Shown one piece after another: positions 39,168 through 54,604 of a stretch of 64,000 nt of DNA (positions within the stretch are counted from its first letter, which is position 1; every line of letters begins with the position of its first letter). The position numbers and the translations under genes were made by a program. Under the pieces are notes generated by a model. The model was not told the origin of the DNA, did no database searches, and worked only from the letters and a program-made list of their open reading frames with translations. This DNA comes from Knufia peltigerae (lineage: Eukaryota; Ascomycota; Eurotiomycetes; Chaetothyriales; Trichomeriaceae), in the NCBI GenBank assembly GCA_030247855.1, contig JAPDRN010000014.1, forward strand, positions 62,001 to 126,000, read 5' to 3'.

Positions 39168-41270
39168 AATTGGATGCTCGATTTATGTTGAACCAGACTT
39201 TGCTGCCGTCGTGTCGAATGATCCAGCCTACTACTAGGCTGTAGTAATCCTATAACATGGCTCTGTTGAACAGTTCACGGATGAAGTCTCTTCGTTTGGT
39301 GTTGTCACCTGGTTATCTCTCTTTCCTCGCAGGACGTAGAAATCGAATACTCACCGCCTGTTGATGTTGAAGCATTGTAGGTTTCGGATGTGGCGGGCGC
39401 CCAACTCTCTTTTAGTAGCCGAGGATATGCTCCGGGAAGGACGTTATCGAGTCCATAAACTCTTGCTGCGACATATTGAATAGGTCCTGACCAGGGTCTG
39501 TGCGCTATTGCTAAAGGCATATCTCTTTACTGGATTCGAGCGTATGTTACCATGTTGAAGGTAATCTAGGATTTACCGTGAGAGCCGCATGGCCCGCGCT
39601 TTGGAAATCTTGTACTGAAAGCCGTTAAGCTAAGAGTGCAAAGCATCCCAAAGTAGTAACAACGGCCAACGGCTAGGAGACAACTGTCAGATGTGCATAA
39701 GCAATGGTTCGCATCACTAGCATCAGTAGTCTCGAGATGCAATGGGCTTGTGAATGGGTGTTTGTTCGCCACGAGTTGCCGACAGGCAAGCCACTTCCTT
39801 GGCAAGGACCGACAGCCGGCTCGTGCATCAGAGCCAGTCTCCAACTTCGTCCATAAGTTGATCAATGTGAGGGAACCATTGGCATGGCTTTCGTAAGGCA
39901 ATGTTTTTGAAGTCGAATAAGGTGGCAGTACGGAGTAGAAGACGTCGTAGTCTTGAGAATTGTATCGTTTTCGGTAGCGTCATACCTAGCAGTGCAGTAC
40001 AAGGCCAAATTTCCGTGATCGATTTCTCCTATGGACCAGCCTTGCCACATATACACATTGTGTCCTTATGAGCCCGCAGGCCACTGCCAAATAGCAATGA
40101 AGTGTGCCGGATCGATCGAGAAAAGAGGTGTGCATACACAGCTCTGGTACCCGGAGTCGCTGCTGGCCATATCCCATTCTCATCTTCTAAGCACCTGCAC
40201 TATAGACTTGAAATCTTTCACTCGCCATTCCGCCATCTCAAGTTCCGTCCATGGATATAAGTGGGTGTGGAGGATCGCGTAGATGAGAGCGTCGCAAACT
40301 CGCCAATATCAGCTTGCGTTCGAGGAGGCCGTAGATTATAAAACTTGGTAGGAGGAGAGGAGACTTAGTCATCTTCAGGACCTGACAAGTTTTCTCATAG
40401 TCCTCTAGAGCACAATTCAGTTCGTCATGTTTACTGCCTTACCGATCTTCCGTTAAAAGCTGGGTTGAACGATCGAGCGATGGGATGCGTTTCTCAAATG
40501 TTTGAGGCTCATGTCTGTCTACACAACGCCACGTGTATTCAGCGGTGGCATCTATAAGTACTCACCACGTTGACACGTCAATCGGTGCTTTATTGTGGGA
40601 TGGCCAGAAATGCAGTATGCGACGACTTCGATTGTGTTCTTGTTGTTTTCGTAACTTTCTAAGAGCTCAATTGTGCATCATTGCGAAGTGTGACATCAAA
40701 TATCGTCGTCAGACATTTCAAAATACCAATTTGCACTCAAGCCAGTATGTACATGGTTGGAACTGGATTCGTCAGACAAAATTAAATTCTGAGATTCCTG
40801 GTCCCCTCGCAGAAAGGCGTGCTGAATTTCCCACGTCAGCATGGTGAGCGAATCCTCTACAGTAAGAATCGCACCTCTTTCTACTTCCACCTATCATCGC
40901 CTCGGGTTTCTATGGCCGACCGATACAGAGAATCGCGGTGCTAGGCTGTCCCAGGTGTCTGCAATGCTGATCATGCTCGCTCATGTACTTCGTGGTCATA
41001 TGTAGGATTTATGCCATTGTCTTCCTTGCCAATTTCATGATGGTCGCTTCGCTTAATTCTCACTGTTCATCCATGTCTTGGGGAATGTGAGAACAAAAAT
41101 CAGCGTCAGCGCTTTTCCTGGGGCGAGACTAAAGGATTAAACAGTAGAGCCATGTCACATAAAAGCCCAGAGGTCCTTCTCGAAAACCGTTGAAGCATTC
41201 CCAACCATAAGTGAACCCTCTTCGCTATCGTCCCAGCAAATGGTAGACAGCTGAGCCCTTTGTCTTCGAC
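39168..41270. other. gene-poor stretch
   Basis: 2.1 kb without a convincing gene on either strand. A TACGGAGTA word occurs at 39929-39937. Reverse frames at 39305-39520 and 39566-39901 are the longest but have no recognised similarity and no coherent splice joins. This is the largest stretch lacking genes and marks the border between the accessory block and the conserved genes to the right. Confidence 0.4.
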
Positions 41271-41897
41271 ATGCCCCTAATCGAGCTCGCCAAAGTGCGC
41301 TTGCGCCCTTCCATCCAAACCCAAACGTCGACATCATCGTTCAATGAACTTTGGCGAAGTGTCCTCGAGATCATGACAACAAAAGCAGGTACGCCGTTCC
41401 AGTTGTACCGCTCGACCTCAGATGCGACAATCTATTATCTCGTGGGTGGCTGGCGCACAGCCGACGAACATATCGCCTTCCTCTCTTCTCCTCAAGCAGT
41501 CGAATTTGCAAAAGCAATCGGCCAGTACGTCAGTGCTGAAATTGTCCAGCACATCGAAGGGGACATTGATACACTGGGTGCGGTTAGACCGAAGAGATTG
41601 AGAGTCACTTTGGCTAAGCTTCATGAATCTGAGGCTATTAGGTGGGAAAATCAATGGAAGTCGCGGAAAGGAGCTGGGGGCTGGGACAGAAGTGCCTCTG
41701 TGCAGAAGGACCACCAAGCTTTCGCAAAGATGGGTGAGGTAACTGATAGCCCTTCGGCGTTCGGAGGAAACATCGAGAGAGAGATGTTGAACTGGGTCTG
41801 GATTGATGACGCTGCATCGGGTGATGTTTTCGGGAAGACATCGCCGACAGGGACTGCAAAAATGAAATCATTTGAACTTGAGCACGTTCTTGGATAG
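41271..41897 (+). CDS. ABM-like dimeric alpha/beta-barrel protein
   Basis: A single exon for 208 residues. The first half reads as an antibiotic-biosynthesis-monooxygenase/Dabb-type domain: LAKVRLRPSIQ, FNELWRSVLEIM, GTPFQLYRSTSD, TIYYLVGGWRTADEHIAFL and SSPQAVEFAKAIGQYV. The second half has a weaker repeat (LRVTLAKLHE.., FELEHVLG) that could be a second barrel half. Such proteins occur as small oxygenases or as proteins of unknown role in fungi. There is no catalytic motif to name a reaction. It stands alone, downstream of the 2.1-kb gene-poor stretch. Confidence 0.65.
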   Translation: MPLIELAKVRLRPSIQTQTSTSSFNELWRSVLEIMTTKAGTPFQLYRSTSDATIYYLVGGWRTADEHIAFLSSPQAVEFAKAIGQYVSAEIVQHIEGDIDTLGAVRPKRLRVTLAKLHESEAIRWENQWKSRKGAGGWDRSASVQKDHQAFAKMGEVTDSPSAFGGNIEREMLNWVWIDDAASGDVFGKTSPTGTAKMKSFELEHVLG

Positions 41898-42346
41898 TCA
41901 TTGTTATTTTGCAGAATATGAGAACCCAGTTTCGCTGGGGGTGTCTCTCGTGAGGCCGGAAATGTTCTGGCTAGCCTCTTGAATAGTCATCAGAAATTAT
42001 GTTACAAACATGATTTTGTTTATCGTCAACGTCGTGCATGACGTTAGGAGTTCCCAGCCTCAAGGTTTCCAGATCGTATCTCAAGCCACCAGAGGCGAGG
42101 ATATTACCGGCACGAAGATTCAGCACAAGAGTGCAGGTAGCCTATTCCCTGGCCGGAATGGGTGGACCGAAGGTCGATGTGTCAGGATATTCTGGATAGA
42201 ATCGGATACGCACCGACCGTCAGCAGTGGTCAGAACCCGGTGAAGGCTTGGAGTTGTTGTTTGAGCGCAACGACCTCCGTTCATTGCTAGCATGATGCGG
42301 AAGTCGCCACACAACTCGCGAAACGGGGTGTAACCGGCGCGACATT
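41898..42346. other. gene-less stretch between convergent genes
   Basis: 450 bp between the ABM-like gene and the 3' end of the conserved unknown gene. No feature was recognised. Confidence 0.4.
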
Positions 42347-43312
42347 TCAATCCAATTCCATCCCGTTCCCAGTCGCAGTGATTGGTTGAGGGCTGTTCAG
42401 GCGATTGAAATCGGCCCAATTCTCCATGATAGACCGTTGGGGCACTTGGCTCAGGGCAGCTTCTGGACCTGGAGTTCTTTCTGCTCGGAGCACCTCTTCA
42501 CCCTCGAAGACGATCGGCTGTGATCGAAGGTTTTGCAAACAGGTTTCCCAAGAACGTCCAACAAGCTTGCCTTCAAGCAAGTCTTCGCTGAAAAGGAAGA
42601 AGCCCTCCTGGCAGCCCACAAGATAGGCATTGAGTCCAGAGCTTTTCAGCAGGATTTGAGCACCATGGATGTATCTTGCATAATGATTCTCCAAGTATTT
42701 TGCCCAGCCTCTTGCCGCGGCCTGAATAGCCTCGTCTTCTGAAGCTATTGTGGTCCAGCCAATGCCGAGTGCCAATGTAGCCTCATCGAATTGCGGTCGA
42801 TCGACAGCCGTCTTTGGTGGGCTAGCCGGAGCTGAAGCGACAGAGGCATCAGCCGGTAGACGGAGGGACGTCTGAGATAGTCTGACAGACTTCCGGCTCG
42901 TAGGCATCTTAGGTCTGAAATTTGCCGCAGCGACCTCCTCTTCCAACTGTTTTCTATCCACCTTTTCCTCGTACCAAGTTCCAGTCTGGCTCTCAGCCGA
43001 GATCGACACGCCGGTCTTTGGATTGAGCAAGACCATGCCCTCGCCGTAAATAGGCTCTTCCTCTTCAGGGATAGGCTCAGGCTGTTCCACCGAAGCGAAG
43101 TAGGAGCCGTCCGCTTCATGATCAGCGGCTGTATCATCACGCGACCGCTTTCTGGAAGGGTTTGTAGATATAGGCGTCATACCATCGACGGGCGTCCAGG
43201 TAGTAGAGTGATTGACATAGGTATTTGGAGAAGGGTCGTCTTGTTCCATGGCTCTGGGTGTGTCGGAGGGGGTGGGGAGCTGAATCTGATCGAGAAGCGG
43301 GACGGAAGACAT
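42347..43312 (-). CDS. conserved fungal protein of unknown function (321 aa)
   Basis: A single exon; I take ATG 43312 (MSSVPLLDQIQLPTPSD) because the frame upstream of it looks like untranslated leader. The N-terminal 110 residues are disordered with PSRKRSRDD (basic, nuclear-signal-like) and an acidic patch (EPIPEEEEPIYGEG). An aromatic segment GTWYEEKVDRKQLEEE follows. The C-terminal half is compact and has the look of a conserved domain: GIGWTTIASEDEAIQAAARG, WAKYLENHYARYIHGAQILL, LVGCQEGFFLFSEDL and SWETCLQNLRSQPIVFEGEE. I recall similar hypothetical proteins in other ascomycetes but no function. Confidence 0.8.
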   Translation of the reverse strand: MSSVPLLDQIQLPTPSDTPRAMEQDDPSPNTYVNHSTTWTPVDGMTPISTNPSRKRSRDDTAADHEADGSYFASVEQPEPIPEEEEPIYGEGMVLLNPKTGVSISAESQTGTWYEEKVDRKQLEEEVAAANFRPKMPTSRKSVRLSQTSLRLPADASVASAPASPPKTAVDRPQFDEATLALGIGWTTIASEDEAIQAAARGWAKYLENHYARYIHGAQILLKSSGLNAYLVGCQEGFFLFSEDLLEGKLVGRSWETCLQNLRSQPIVFEGEEVLRAERTPGPEAALSQVPQRSIMENWADFNRLNSPQPITATGNGMELD

Positions 43313-44681
43313 GGCTGCGGTGGTGCGGACCGTGTAAACAAGGCGCGGGTCAGAAAGAGCAACGCCGGGAGAGATGTAGAAGTAGGAATAGAGTATGCGC
43401 CGAGGTATAGTCACGAGTCAGAAGAGTTGAAGAGAGTGTACGTCAACAACGACAGTTTTCTAGTCGATTCAGTGGGCAGGTGGGATGTGAAGGGAAGGAG
43501 GAAGAGTGAAAGGAAGAGGCGAGGACAGAAGATGAAGTAGAGGTCAAAGACGCAGGGTCACATTTGAGAGCATTGGGAAGCTGAGAGTTGAAGCGGAAAG
43601 AAACAGACGGATATGGCCTTGATCGACTCTGGATGGGCATTGTAGACGGTGGAGTAAGAAAGAAAACCTAGAGGCGAGAGAGAGACAGAGGCAGGCAAAG
43701 AGCGACGTAAAGACGAAGGTCTGAGCGCAAGCGGCATCACGGCAACGCACATGAAATTCTCTTGGATGGCCATTTGGGAGGCTCGGATTGCCAGGAACGC
43801 CATCAACACCCCAGGCGATCGGGCGCTGTCAATTGGAGCAAACAATTGAGGCGCTCAACTGCATGGCATGCATAAGCACCGAGAGAAGCGATCCACCACG
43901 CAAATGGACAGAAGGCTCGGTCTCTTGGTTGGGCTGATGATGAGCGAAGACGAGGAAGAGGACCACAAGTCAGTCTGGTGGCAGGGTCCAACAACACCAC
44001 GTAATATTGGCTCGTTTTATTGATCCACCATTTCCTCAATGGTCAGTCCAAGGGCCAAGCGAGGACCGGCGCAGGCTTGCCTTTTGTGGGGGAACAACAG
44101 CTGGGCGACTCCGACAGGCCTGGCCAGAAATTGATCGCCTACAGTAGTCCAACAAGTCAAGAGTAAGCCTGGCCTGTGCCCGGTGAGGCAGAAGGAGACA
44201 AGTCATCAGCTGCCTGACCCTCAAGGTGGTTTACGAGCACATCTACAATCTAACGATTCGTAACATTCACAACGACTGCATCAAAACATATTCGTCATTT
44301 TTGCATCTTCTTGTCATGATTAGGTTGGGTACGTAGGTAGGTAGCTACTTCGTATTCGATAACGGTAAGCAATTAAACAACTGACCCTGGATCCTCTAAA
44401 ATGCTCTCCCACGTTCTTTTGCGCTGTGCTGTACAGGACATGCGCGCTCAACCTTTTTTCCCGATCAACGCCGGCATCTCGTCCCATCTAATGTCGCGTA
44501 TCCAGACGCCAAATGCCCACCACATTTCATACTGTACAAGTCGTGGAAAGTGGGTGACCTTGCAGCAGAGCTCAAAAGCACTGCCAGATCTCTATCGTCA
44601 TATGTTTGGAGGTATGAAAAAAAAACCTGTGCTCGACGAGCAGAAAATTAATCACTCATTCAACAGCCTGGCACTATTCCC
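43313..44681. other. long upstream region of the conserved unknown gene
   Basis: 1.37 kb between two reverse-strand genes. Bases 43400-43720 are purine-rich on the forward strand (GGAAGAGG, GAGAGAGAC), i.e. a pyrimidine-rich leader/promoter for the gene at 43312, typical of fungal housekeeping promoters. A short GTAG repeat lies at 44330-44345. No RNA gene was seen. Confidence 0.45.
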
Positions 44682-46154
44682 TCAAGACCCCATCCCTGTG
44701 CTCAGCATGTCCTTCAGGTTCTTGGTCTGATCTGGGGCATAGGTAGGAGCAAGTCCGCCGAGGAGAATAAAGAGTGTAATCAAAATCAGCCCAAATACGA
44801 GAGCTTTGCGCATAGCTGGTCGTTGGACGCCGAATTCAGACCATGAGCGACCCATGTGACTGATGTAGCCTTTAAGTTGCTCAGCGCCAAGTTTGTAGTA
44901 CAGTAGACCTCCGAGAGCGATGGCATATCCGAAGAATTGTGTACCGGTAACTGGAGTGCCCCAGATCAACATGGAGCAGGCGACTAGAAGAATATCCTTG
45001 AGGATGCCGCAAAGGGTCAAAACCAGAGAAGAAGTTTTTCCGATCTATGATGCTGGTCAGAAAATACAGGATGAGGATTCGCATCATTCGCATCATTCAA
45101 CTTACCAAGAACACAACGGAGACGTTGAGGAGGAAGGCAACCATGGCGTTTGCGACGAGCATGAAAATGCCAACATCGTAGATATTGTTCATGCTCATTT
45201 GTGGAATCTCAAGGAACAGTGCAGTGACGCCGTTCATGACCGCGCAAACAGGTGCAAAGTAGTAGAGAGACACAAGAGGGTCCATCTTGTATTCAGCGGA
45301 ACTGAGCAACCGTTGAACCAGAACCAAGCGGGTGGCTTCGAATGTGATACCACCAGCTTGGTAGATAAACCCAGTCAGGTTGAACTCAATTTCACCGTAT
45401 GAGGCGATGACAACTCCAATGACAATAAATGACACATTTCCCAATGTTTTCAGACTTGGAGAATCCACGCCCATGGTCCAGGAGGTCAGGAGTACTGCCA
45501 CCGGCATACAAGCCTTGTCTCATGTCAGTCTGCGCTCTTGTTACCTGATGCACACCAACTCACCTTCAACATCTGAATGAAAGCAACACTGAGGTAGAGG
45601 TAGGCTTTATTTCCGCATATCAAACTCAAGCTGAAGAAGAAACCGATGGGAAGAATGGCTCGGAGGTAGACACGACCAGTCATCTTAACAGTCTTGCGTC
45701 CGTCGAGGAGTGTGGTGGTTCGAGCCAGGATTTGGGTCATGATCGTCGCGAATATCATGTGCCTACAATACAGTGAGCTTCTCACATCAGGAAACCTCCC
45801 AGTCCATCATACCATGCTGTCAAAGTGATGGGGAATTCTGTTCCATGATTAATACTCGTGTCTGGCAGTGGGGAAGACATTTGCGGACATACTGAATCCT
45901 AGAGTGTCGAGCAACCACTTGTTGAACAGAATAACGCCACCGCTGAAACCAATCCATGTCCTGTCAAGCTCTTGTTAGCCCTGACTGAGGCTTGAATAAA
46001 CAATGACCTACACCACGTAAACCGCAGGATGGAGAGACGGCGGAGGAGGAGCAGATTTCTCGGCGGCTGGATTGACGGTAGGAAGAATGGTCGCTGGTTC
46101 TGCAGCTCTGGGCTGTTCACCCGACAAGCGAACCTTTTTCTCAACGTCGGCCAT
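44682..46154 (-). CDS. triose-phosphate-transporter family (DMT) membrane protein
   Basis: Six exons, 46154..46012, 45960..45893, 45837..45813, 45762..45564, 45513..45106 and 45044..44682, 401 residues. Introns are 50-61 nt; one internal exon is only 25 nt (FKFPITLTAW region). The start MADVEKKVRLSG is followed by a Pro-rich cytosolic tail. Membrane blocks are VVTWIGFSGGVILFNKWLL, FPITLTAWHMIFATIMTQIL, KAYLYLSVAFIQMLKA and MPVAVLLTSW. The later half has GKTSSLVLTLCGILKDILLV and FFGYAIALGGLLYYKLG. It is of the DUF250/TPT group, Golgi or ER nucleotide-sugar or phosphate-sugar antiporter-like carriers, about ten helices. Proximity to the galactofuranose gene is notable, since UDP-galactofuranose needs a Golgi carrier; this one is not clearly that carrier. 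Confidence 0.87.
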
Positions 46155-49347
<3,193 letters not shown>

Positions 49348-51117
49348 AGACAAGCTCCAAAACCGTTGGTCCTGCCATGAATACTGTACACAGCTTGGAA
49401 GGGGCATAGTGAACGACTACGATAGACATAATGCGGTGTGAAGAGTGTTGGGGAATGGCACTTTAAATTTGTGGGGTTCGATCCGATTTCAAGACAGAAG
49501 AAAATCAAACTCGATAGAGTACGGAGCACATAGAATGGAAAGCATGGAGTCAAGAAAAGTATCAACCTTTCCACACAAGGATTCGTTTCTCGGTAGACAA
49601 TCCATTACAAACACGGGCTCGTTCCTTGTTTCTCCCTGATCCTGGCGGGATGAGTGGATGAATGTCGCTGCGACATGCTGGAATACTAGTGAGTAAAACT
49701 TACTCGGCAGGGAACAGTCTCGCTTGATGATGTATTGTACAGATCATCAAGGAGTCATGCTCTTGTCGTCTCTCCACGCTTCCGCTAGGAACAAATGCGG
49801 GGGAAAACAAGCTAAGATCGAGGTTCAAGGGGGACGAGTACGAGGAGGCCGCGTTCGCACGATCACGTACAATATCAGTTGGTCGCTTAGGCTGGGGAAG
49901 TCGGATAGTGATTGTCAGGTAGGTAGATGTCGCTCTGCCGACGACATTCCTTGTTTATTCATTTCGACGTACTCGTGCGAGCACCAGCTACAAGCAATCA
50001 ACTTGGGAGATTGAGTGAAGGTGGCTAGACCAGAAGAAAGAATCATCAGGAGGACCACGTGAGGGGAATGAATTTTCCCTCGGAACATCCTGCGTTCAAT
50101 GTCTCTGATTGTGGGGGAATTAATGGCGCATGATGATGTTTGCTGTGGGTAACAGGAGGTGGCTCTGAATCCGATCTCGTACATGCTGTATGATTCTTTT
50201 TCCAAGTGAACAATCGAGCTCGACGAGATGTTGATCCATGGTTCTCGATCAAAGGGCTTTTTGTTTCTACACCGGCGTGACGAGGAATTGAGGGATCATA
50301 CGGATATTATTATTATGAGCACTTTTTGCAACAAGTCAGAAAAGAATCTTCTCACGATCCAAAGCAAAAGCGATGCCAACTTATCACGTCACATGAGTGG
50401 GAACATGGCGCAGGCTGCGGTTCCTGAAAAGCCCAAAGAACCAATAGCTGAGGGTCAGATTGGGCCGCCATCGCCCCAGTGCCGTCAATTGCTCGCATTT
50501 CACTCGCTGTCTCAGTTGTTCGAAGGGGCATGTAAGGACGCCATCGTTGATGCACAGCTTGTTTTCTTGGTCTTGTGGTCTTTGATCGGTCCAGACTGGC
50601 ATCATCAAGAGCAAACAAATCTTTTCTCTCCTGCGTCTGGCGTGCTGTGCATGGACCTTCCCGCTTCTCCGTAGCTCAGGACAATCAATATTACTGCATG
50701 GCCTCGCTCCCTCTCCGTCACCGTCCAAACACTCTTCCTGCGTACCTTATCATTGAAATCACTCGAAACACCCTTCGACCTCGCTAAGCCCTGTTTCCTT
50801 ATTCTCGAATTCTCTAATACATCCTCCCACCGTTTGAATTCCGTGATCCCCAACATCTCACTACAACACCAACAGCTACTTTATCATCTTCTTGCACTTA
50901 ATCTTTGTTTTCCTTTGTATCACTCATTCTCCAACTTGGTACGTACTACCGTGATGGAGATCTTTCTCCAATCCGTCCCGGATTTCACCATCGTCATCAT
51001 CTTCGGGTGAGGGCGGTGAGGGACTCCTCGATACCTTGCTTTTTCGATAATGATTCTCCCGAACAAGTGACTGACAACACTTCTTCTAGAACGACGTCAA
51101 GCATTGATTTGCCCAGT
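49348..51117. promoter_or_regulatory. upstream region and probable spliced leader of the Aim21 gene
   Basis: 1.77 kb. Frames at 50228-50728 have no recognised product. Bases 50680-50940 are pyrimidine-rich (leader-like). A good intron, 50939..51089 (GTACGT..CTTCTTCTAG), probably lies in the 5' untranslated region just before ATG 51118. Nothing else was recognised. Confidence 0.45.
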
Positions 51118-54100
51118 ATGTCGGCCCAAGTTGCTCCTACCATCCCGCCTCGTCCGACGAGAGCCCAGCAAGCCGCTGGGGTTCGGGGCGTCAACAAACT
51201 CCCTGACATTCCTCCTCGACCGATCAACAAACGCCTCGATCGATCAGTCTCACCCGCGAACTTTCCTCGTTCTCCTCTCAACGAGCCATGGACCGGTAAC
51301 CTTACTCGTCAAAAGACCAACGAATCGGTCGAAGCCCTGCCCCGTCGTCCCAGTATCCAAAATCTGCCGTCCATCGGGCAAGAAGGCATGGAATATGCAG
51401 AAGTCATGAACATGCAGACGAATCAAGAACCTCCGTCTTCGTCTCTGGCTGCCGATGCTGCCGCACAGACTCGAAATATTGCACAAGACCTCAAGCTGCA
51501 TGCTCCGAAGCCCTCATTGCCCAAATCTAGTGCGGCTGCGCAAGTCCAAGCTGTCACCCGGACCGATTCATCCCAAGCGGCTCAACATGGCTTCGGCAAG
51601 CCACCGACACCAGCTCAAGACGACGGTGAGAGTCTTTCTCGCATCGGCACGCGCACCAGTTTTTCGCGCCCGGGCTCGGCCGTGGGTGGTGAGCGTCGCC
51701 CGTCGTTTCAGGCCGAAGAGACGGGTCCCGCCGAACTGGGTCTTCGAGTCCCCATTAATCCATTGCTGGGCGACGTACAGGCACCGTCTCCCGCTCCCGG
51801 AATCAGTCCTCACCACACCGGGTCGAATGGTGATAGGAGACGATCAGTTCATGGGAGGACAAGAAGTGCCTTGGATTTCCTCCCCCCTGGAAGCTATGGT
51901 CTGCATGGCCACGGTTTGCCCCCACAGGACAAATTTGAAAAGGACTGGTATGCCAAACATCCCGAAGCAGCTCAGCATGAAGAGACTTCGGGACACGGCG
52001 TATATGAGAGCATCGGCAGTGGTCGAGGTGCTTTTGCCTTGAGCCGAGATGATTTGAACAAAATCGTCCGCGAAACTGCTAGCCGTGGTGCTGGATTTGG
52101 TGAGCATTAACCCCTGTGGCCTCGATTATTTACTGACTTTCACAGGCACCTCGGGTGAAACTTATGGAGTTCCCGATGAACAGATCGGCTATGCCGCCTC
52201 TGAAGTCTACATCTCACGATCTCAAGCCAACACCCCGAACAGTCTGGCAAAGACCGTGACCAATTCCTCGCAACCTGTTGCCGAATCTCCGTTAAGGAAG
52301 GCCAGTTTCCCAGCCGATGAGTCCATTCCAGCTGAAGTTCGCCGTGGACGGCTTTCAGTGTCCCGCGGTTCCGATAGCCATGAAGCGGTGGACAGCGAAG
52401 CTGAACAAGAAGTACATATCCAGCCCCGCCGTAAATACAACAAGGTCACCGGTGGTGAGGAAACACTTAACGAGACGCTTGGAACTAAACCATATGCTTC
52501 CACAACCGACGACGAGGGAGGCTATGCCAGTGAGCACGGATACACCGTTCCTATCCTAGCAGCGGACGAAGTTGCCAAAGAAGTCGGTGTCGAACATCTC
52601 CAACCCGCTGTTTCCCCCCGAGCGGAGCGTCGTGAGAGCCTCTACGAAGAGGCTTATCGAAGTGGTGACGCTACTCCATCGTCTCGTCCCTCTAGCAGAC
52701 CGACCAGTGTGCATGGGGCCTTTGCTGTCTCTCACACGCTTTCGAGATTTGTTTCTCATCATGATGAACGAGACCATATGCACACGCCTCTCGAAGACGT
52801 GGAAGAGTACGAACCCCTTTTCCCCGACGAAGACGACAAGAAGCCACTGAGTCACGCGGAACGATTCAAGCAGAGACCGAACTCACTCAAACAGCGGTTT
52901 CCCAGCCAAGACATCTGGGAAGATACTCCGAGCAGCTTATATTATTCGGCCGAGGTCTCTACCCCCGATCTCCCGGCCCAGGTTGAGAAACCAGCGTCGA
53001 AAGAGTTTGAAACTCCCGAGCAAGAAGGTGCCCGTAAGGAGGAGCCCTCAGAGGAGGAGCGTAAGAAGCTTGTTTCCAAGGAAGAGCGTCTTGCCAAATC
53101 TCGATTTGCTCCCCATTTGCGGGATGACATGCCTACCAGACCTGGCTTGACCCCAAGATTTCCAAGCTCTGATGTTTGGGAGGACACCCCGGAAAGTCAT
53201 CAGCTTGTCACGACGATCAACTCTCCCCAGGACGACAATGAGCCCGAAAGTCCATCCGAAGCTCCTGCCAAGCCATTTGTGCCTCCACGGCCAGTAGGCA
53301 AGAGTCGATTAGGCGAAGGCGCATCGCAGGCACAAGTCGGACCAAGTGTCCCACCTCGCCCACAGAAGCAGTCAAGTACATCGCCAACAGAGCTCAAGAA
53401 GGTGCCGAGTATACCTGATCGACCCAAGCCGCAGATTCCAGCTCGACCAGCCAAGAAACCAGACACCGCTAGCCCTTCGGAGCAAGAAAGGGTTTCGCCT
53501 CCTGTAGTCAAAGCAAAACCTCAGGTACCCGCCAGATCTGGTGCTGTTAGCAGTAAGATTGCCAACCTTCGGGGAAACTTTTTGAATGATCTGAATCAGA
53601 AATTGGGCCAAGGACCACCTAAAGAAAAGGAGAAAGAACCAGAGCCTGTGGAAGAAAGCAAGCCTTTGGAAGACGCTCGGAAGGGTAGAGCTCGCGGCCC
53701 TCAAAGAAGAGCTCCAGCCAAGTCGCCAGCCGCTCCTGCTTCCAAACCCTTATCATTCGCATTATCAATGCCTCGCTCGTTATGGTCCATTGATGAAGGC
53801 GATGATCTGACAGTTTCTTCATACAAGTCGTCGGCAAAAGAAACAACCAAAGTGGATGACATGCCAGCTGCCGTTGGCCTGTCGGACAAGAAGGCTGAAC
53901 AGGTCGATAGTTCAACTCCGGCAGACGCACCTCTACCGTCCACCATCGACACCACTGACCAAGTAGAAGAAGCCCCCAAGGAACCTATCACCAAGGATGA
54001 GCCAGCGCCGCAGGCTACCGCGTTGGCCGTCAACACCGCAGGTGAACTTGCAGAGCCTGCCCTTGAGTCGGCTGCAGACGAAAAATTGGCTCCTTCGGAT

Positions 54101-54325
54101 CATCAACTTTTGGCCGAGAATGATCATCTTTCCAAGCAGACAAGCGCCAGCAGTGGACAGGCAGAGCCTAACACGGATGAGATCTCCGTAAGTAGGCAGA
54201 CCACTGTAAGCGCAAAGGACGAGGGTTTGCCACTGGAAAAGGTACCGTCCAATGAGCCGGAGGATCCCCGTGCCACTCAACTGGCCGAGGGTGAGCCAGG
54301 CCAGGCCAGCGCACAGGAAGTCTAA
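51118..54325 (+). CDS. aim21: Aim21-like actin-patch regulator
   Basis: Two exons, 51118..52099 and 52146..54325 (46-nt intron, codon G|GC), give 1053 residues. It opens MSAQVAPTIPPRPTRAQQ and has many SH3-type proline motifs: DIPPRPINKR, VPPRPVGKSR, VPPRPQKQ, IPARPAKKP and VPARSGAV. Two copies of a WEDTP element (FPSQDIWEDTP and FPSSDVWEDTP) lie in the middle. The only ordered-looking segment is near the exon junction (FLPPGSYGLHGHGL, FALSRDDLNKIVRETASRG). The rest is disordered and acidic. In yeast, Aim21 works with Tda2 at cortical actin patches to control barbed-end assembly and is brought there by SH3 proteins; the name came from a mitochondrial inheritance screen. Choice of start: first ATG after the probable leader intron. 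Confidence 0.85.
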
Positions 54326-54604
54326 ACCGTAGAGTCGGAGGATAGAGCGACCGACGTGTAGGTATAGAAGTACAGAAAGCTATAAATTTCTTTCTGGATA
54401 TACGGGATTATGACCTATCAGATAGGAGGAGACCAAAATTCGGGTTTATGGGGAAATACGGAGTAGTACTAAATCTACGCAGTCGGACTCAACAAGTTTA
54501 CAAGTCATGCATGAAGTTCGTGAACGCCTTTTGGATTTCATGTCGCTCCATGTATAGTAATGTACCTTGGGTAGGTGATCCACGAGGCTGGCATGTGTCT
54601 CGTC
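54326..54604. other. 3' flanks of convergent aim21 and SR140 genes
   Basis: 279 bp between two stop codons. A TACGGAGTA word lies at 54457-54465. No terminator-type structure was identified. Confidence 0.4.

Noticed and set aside
39305..39520. Reverse-strand frame that might be a first exon of the 199-aa hypothetical gene
   Set aside because: A GTGAGT donor exists, but none of the acceptors tried gives a continuous frame into 39167-38568.
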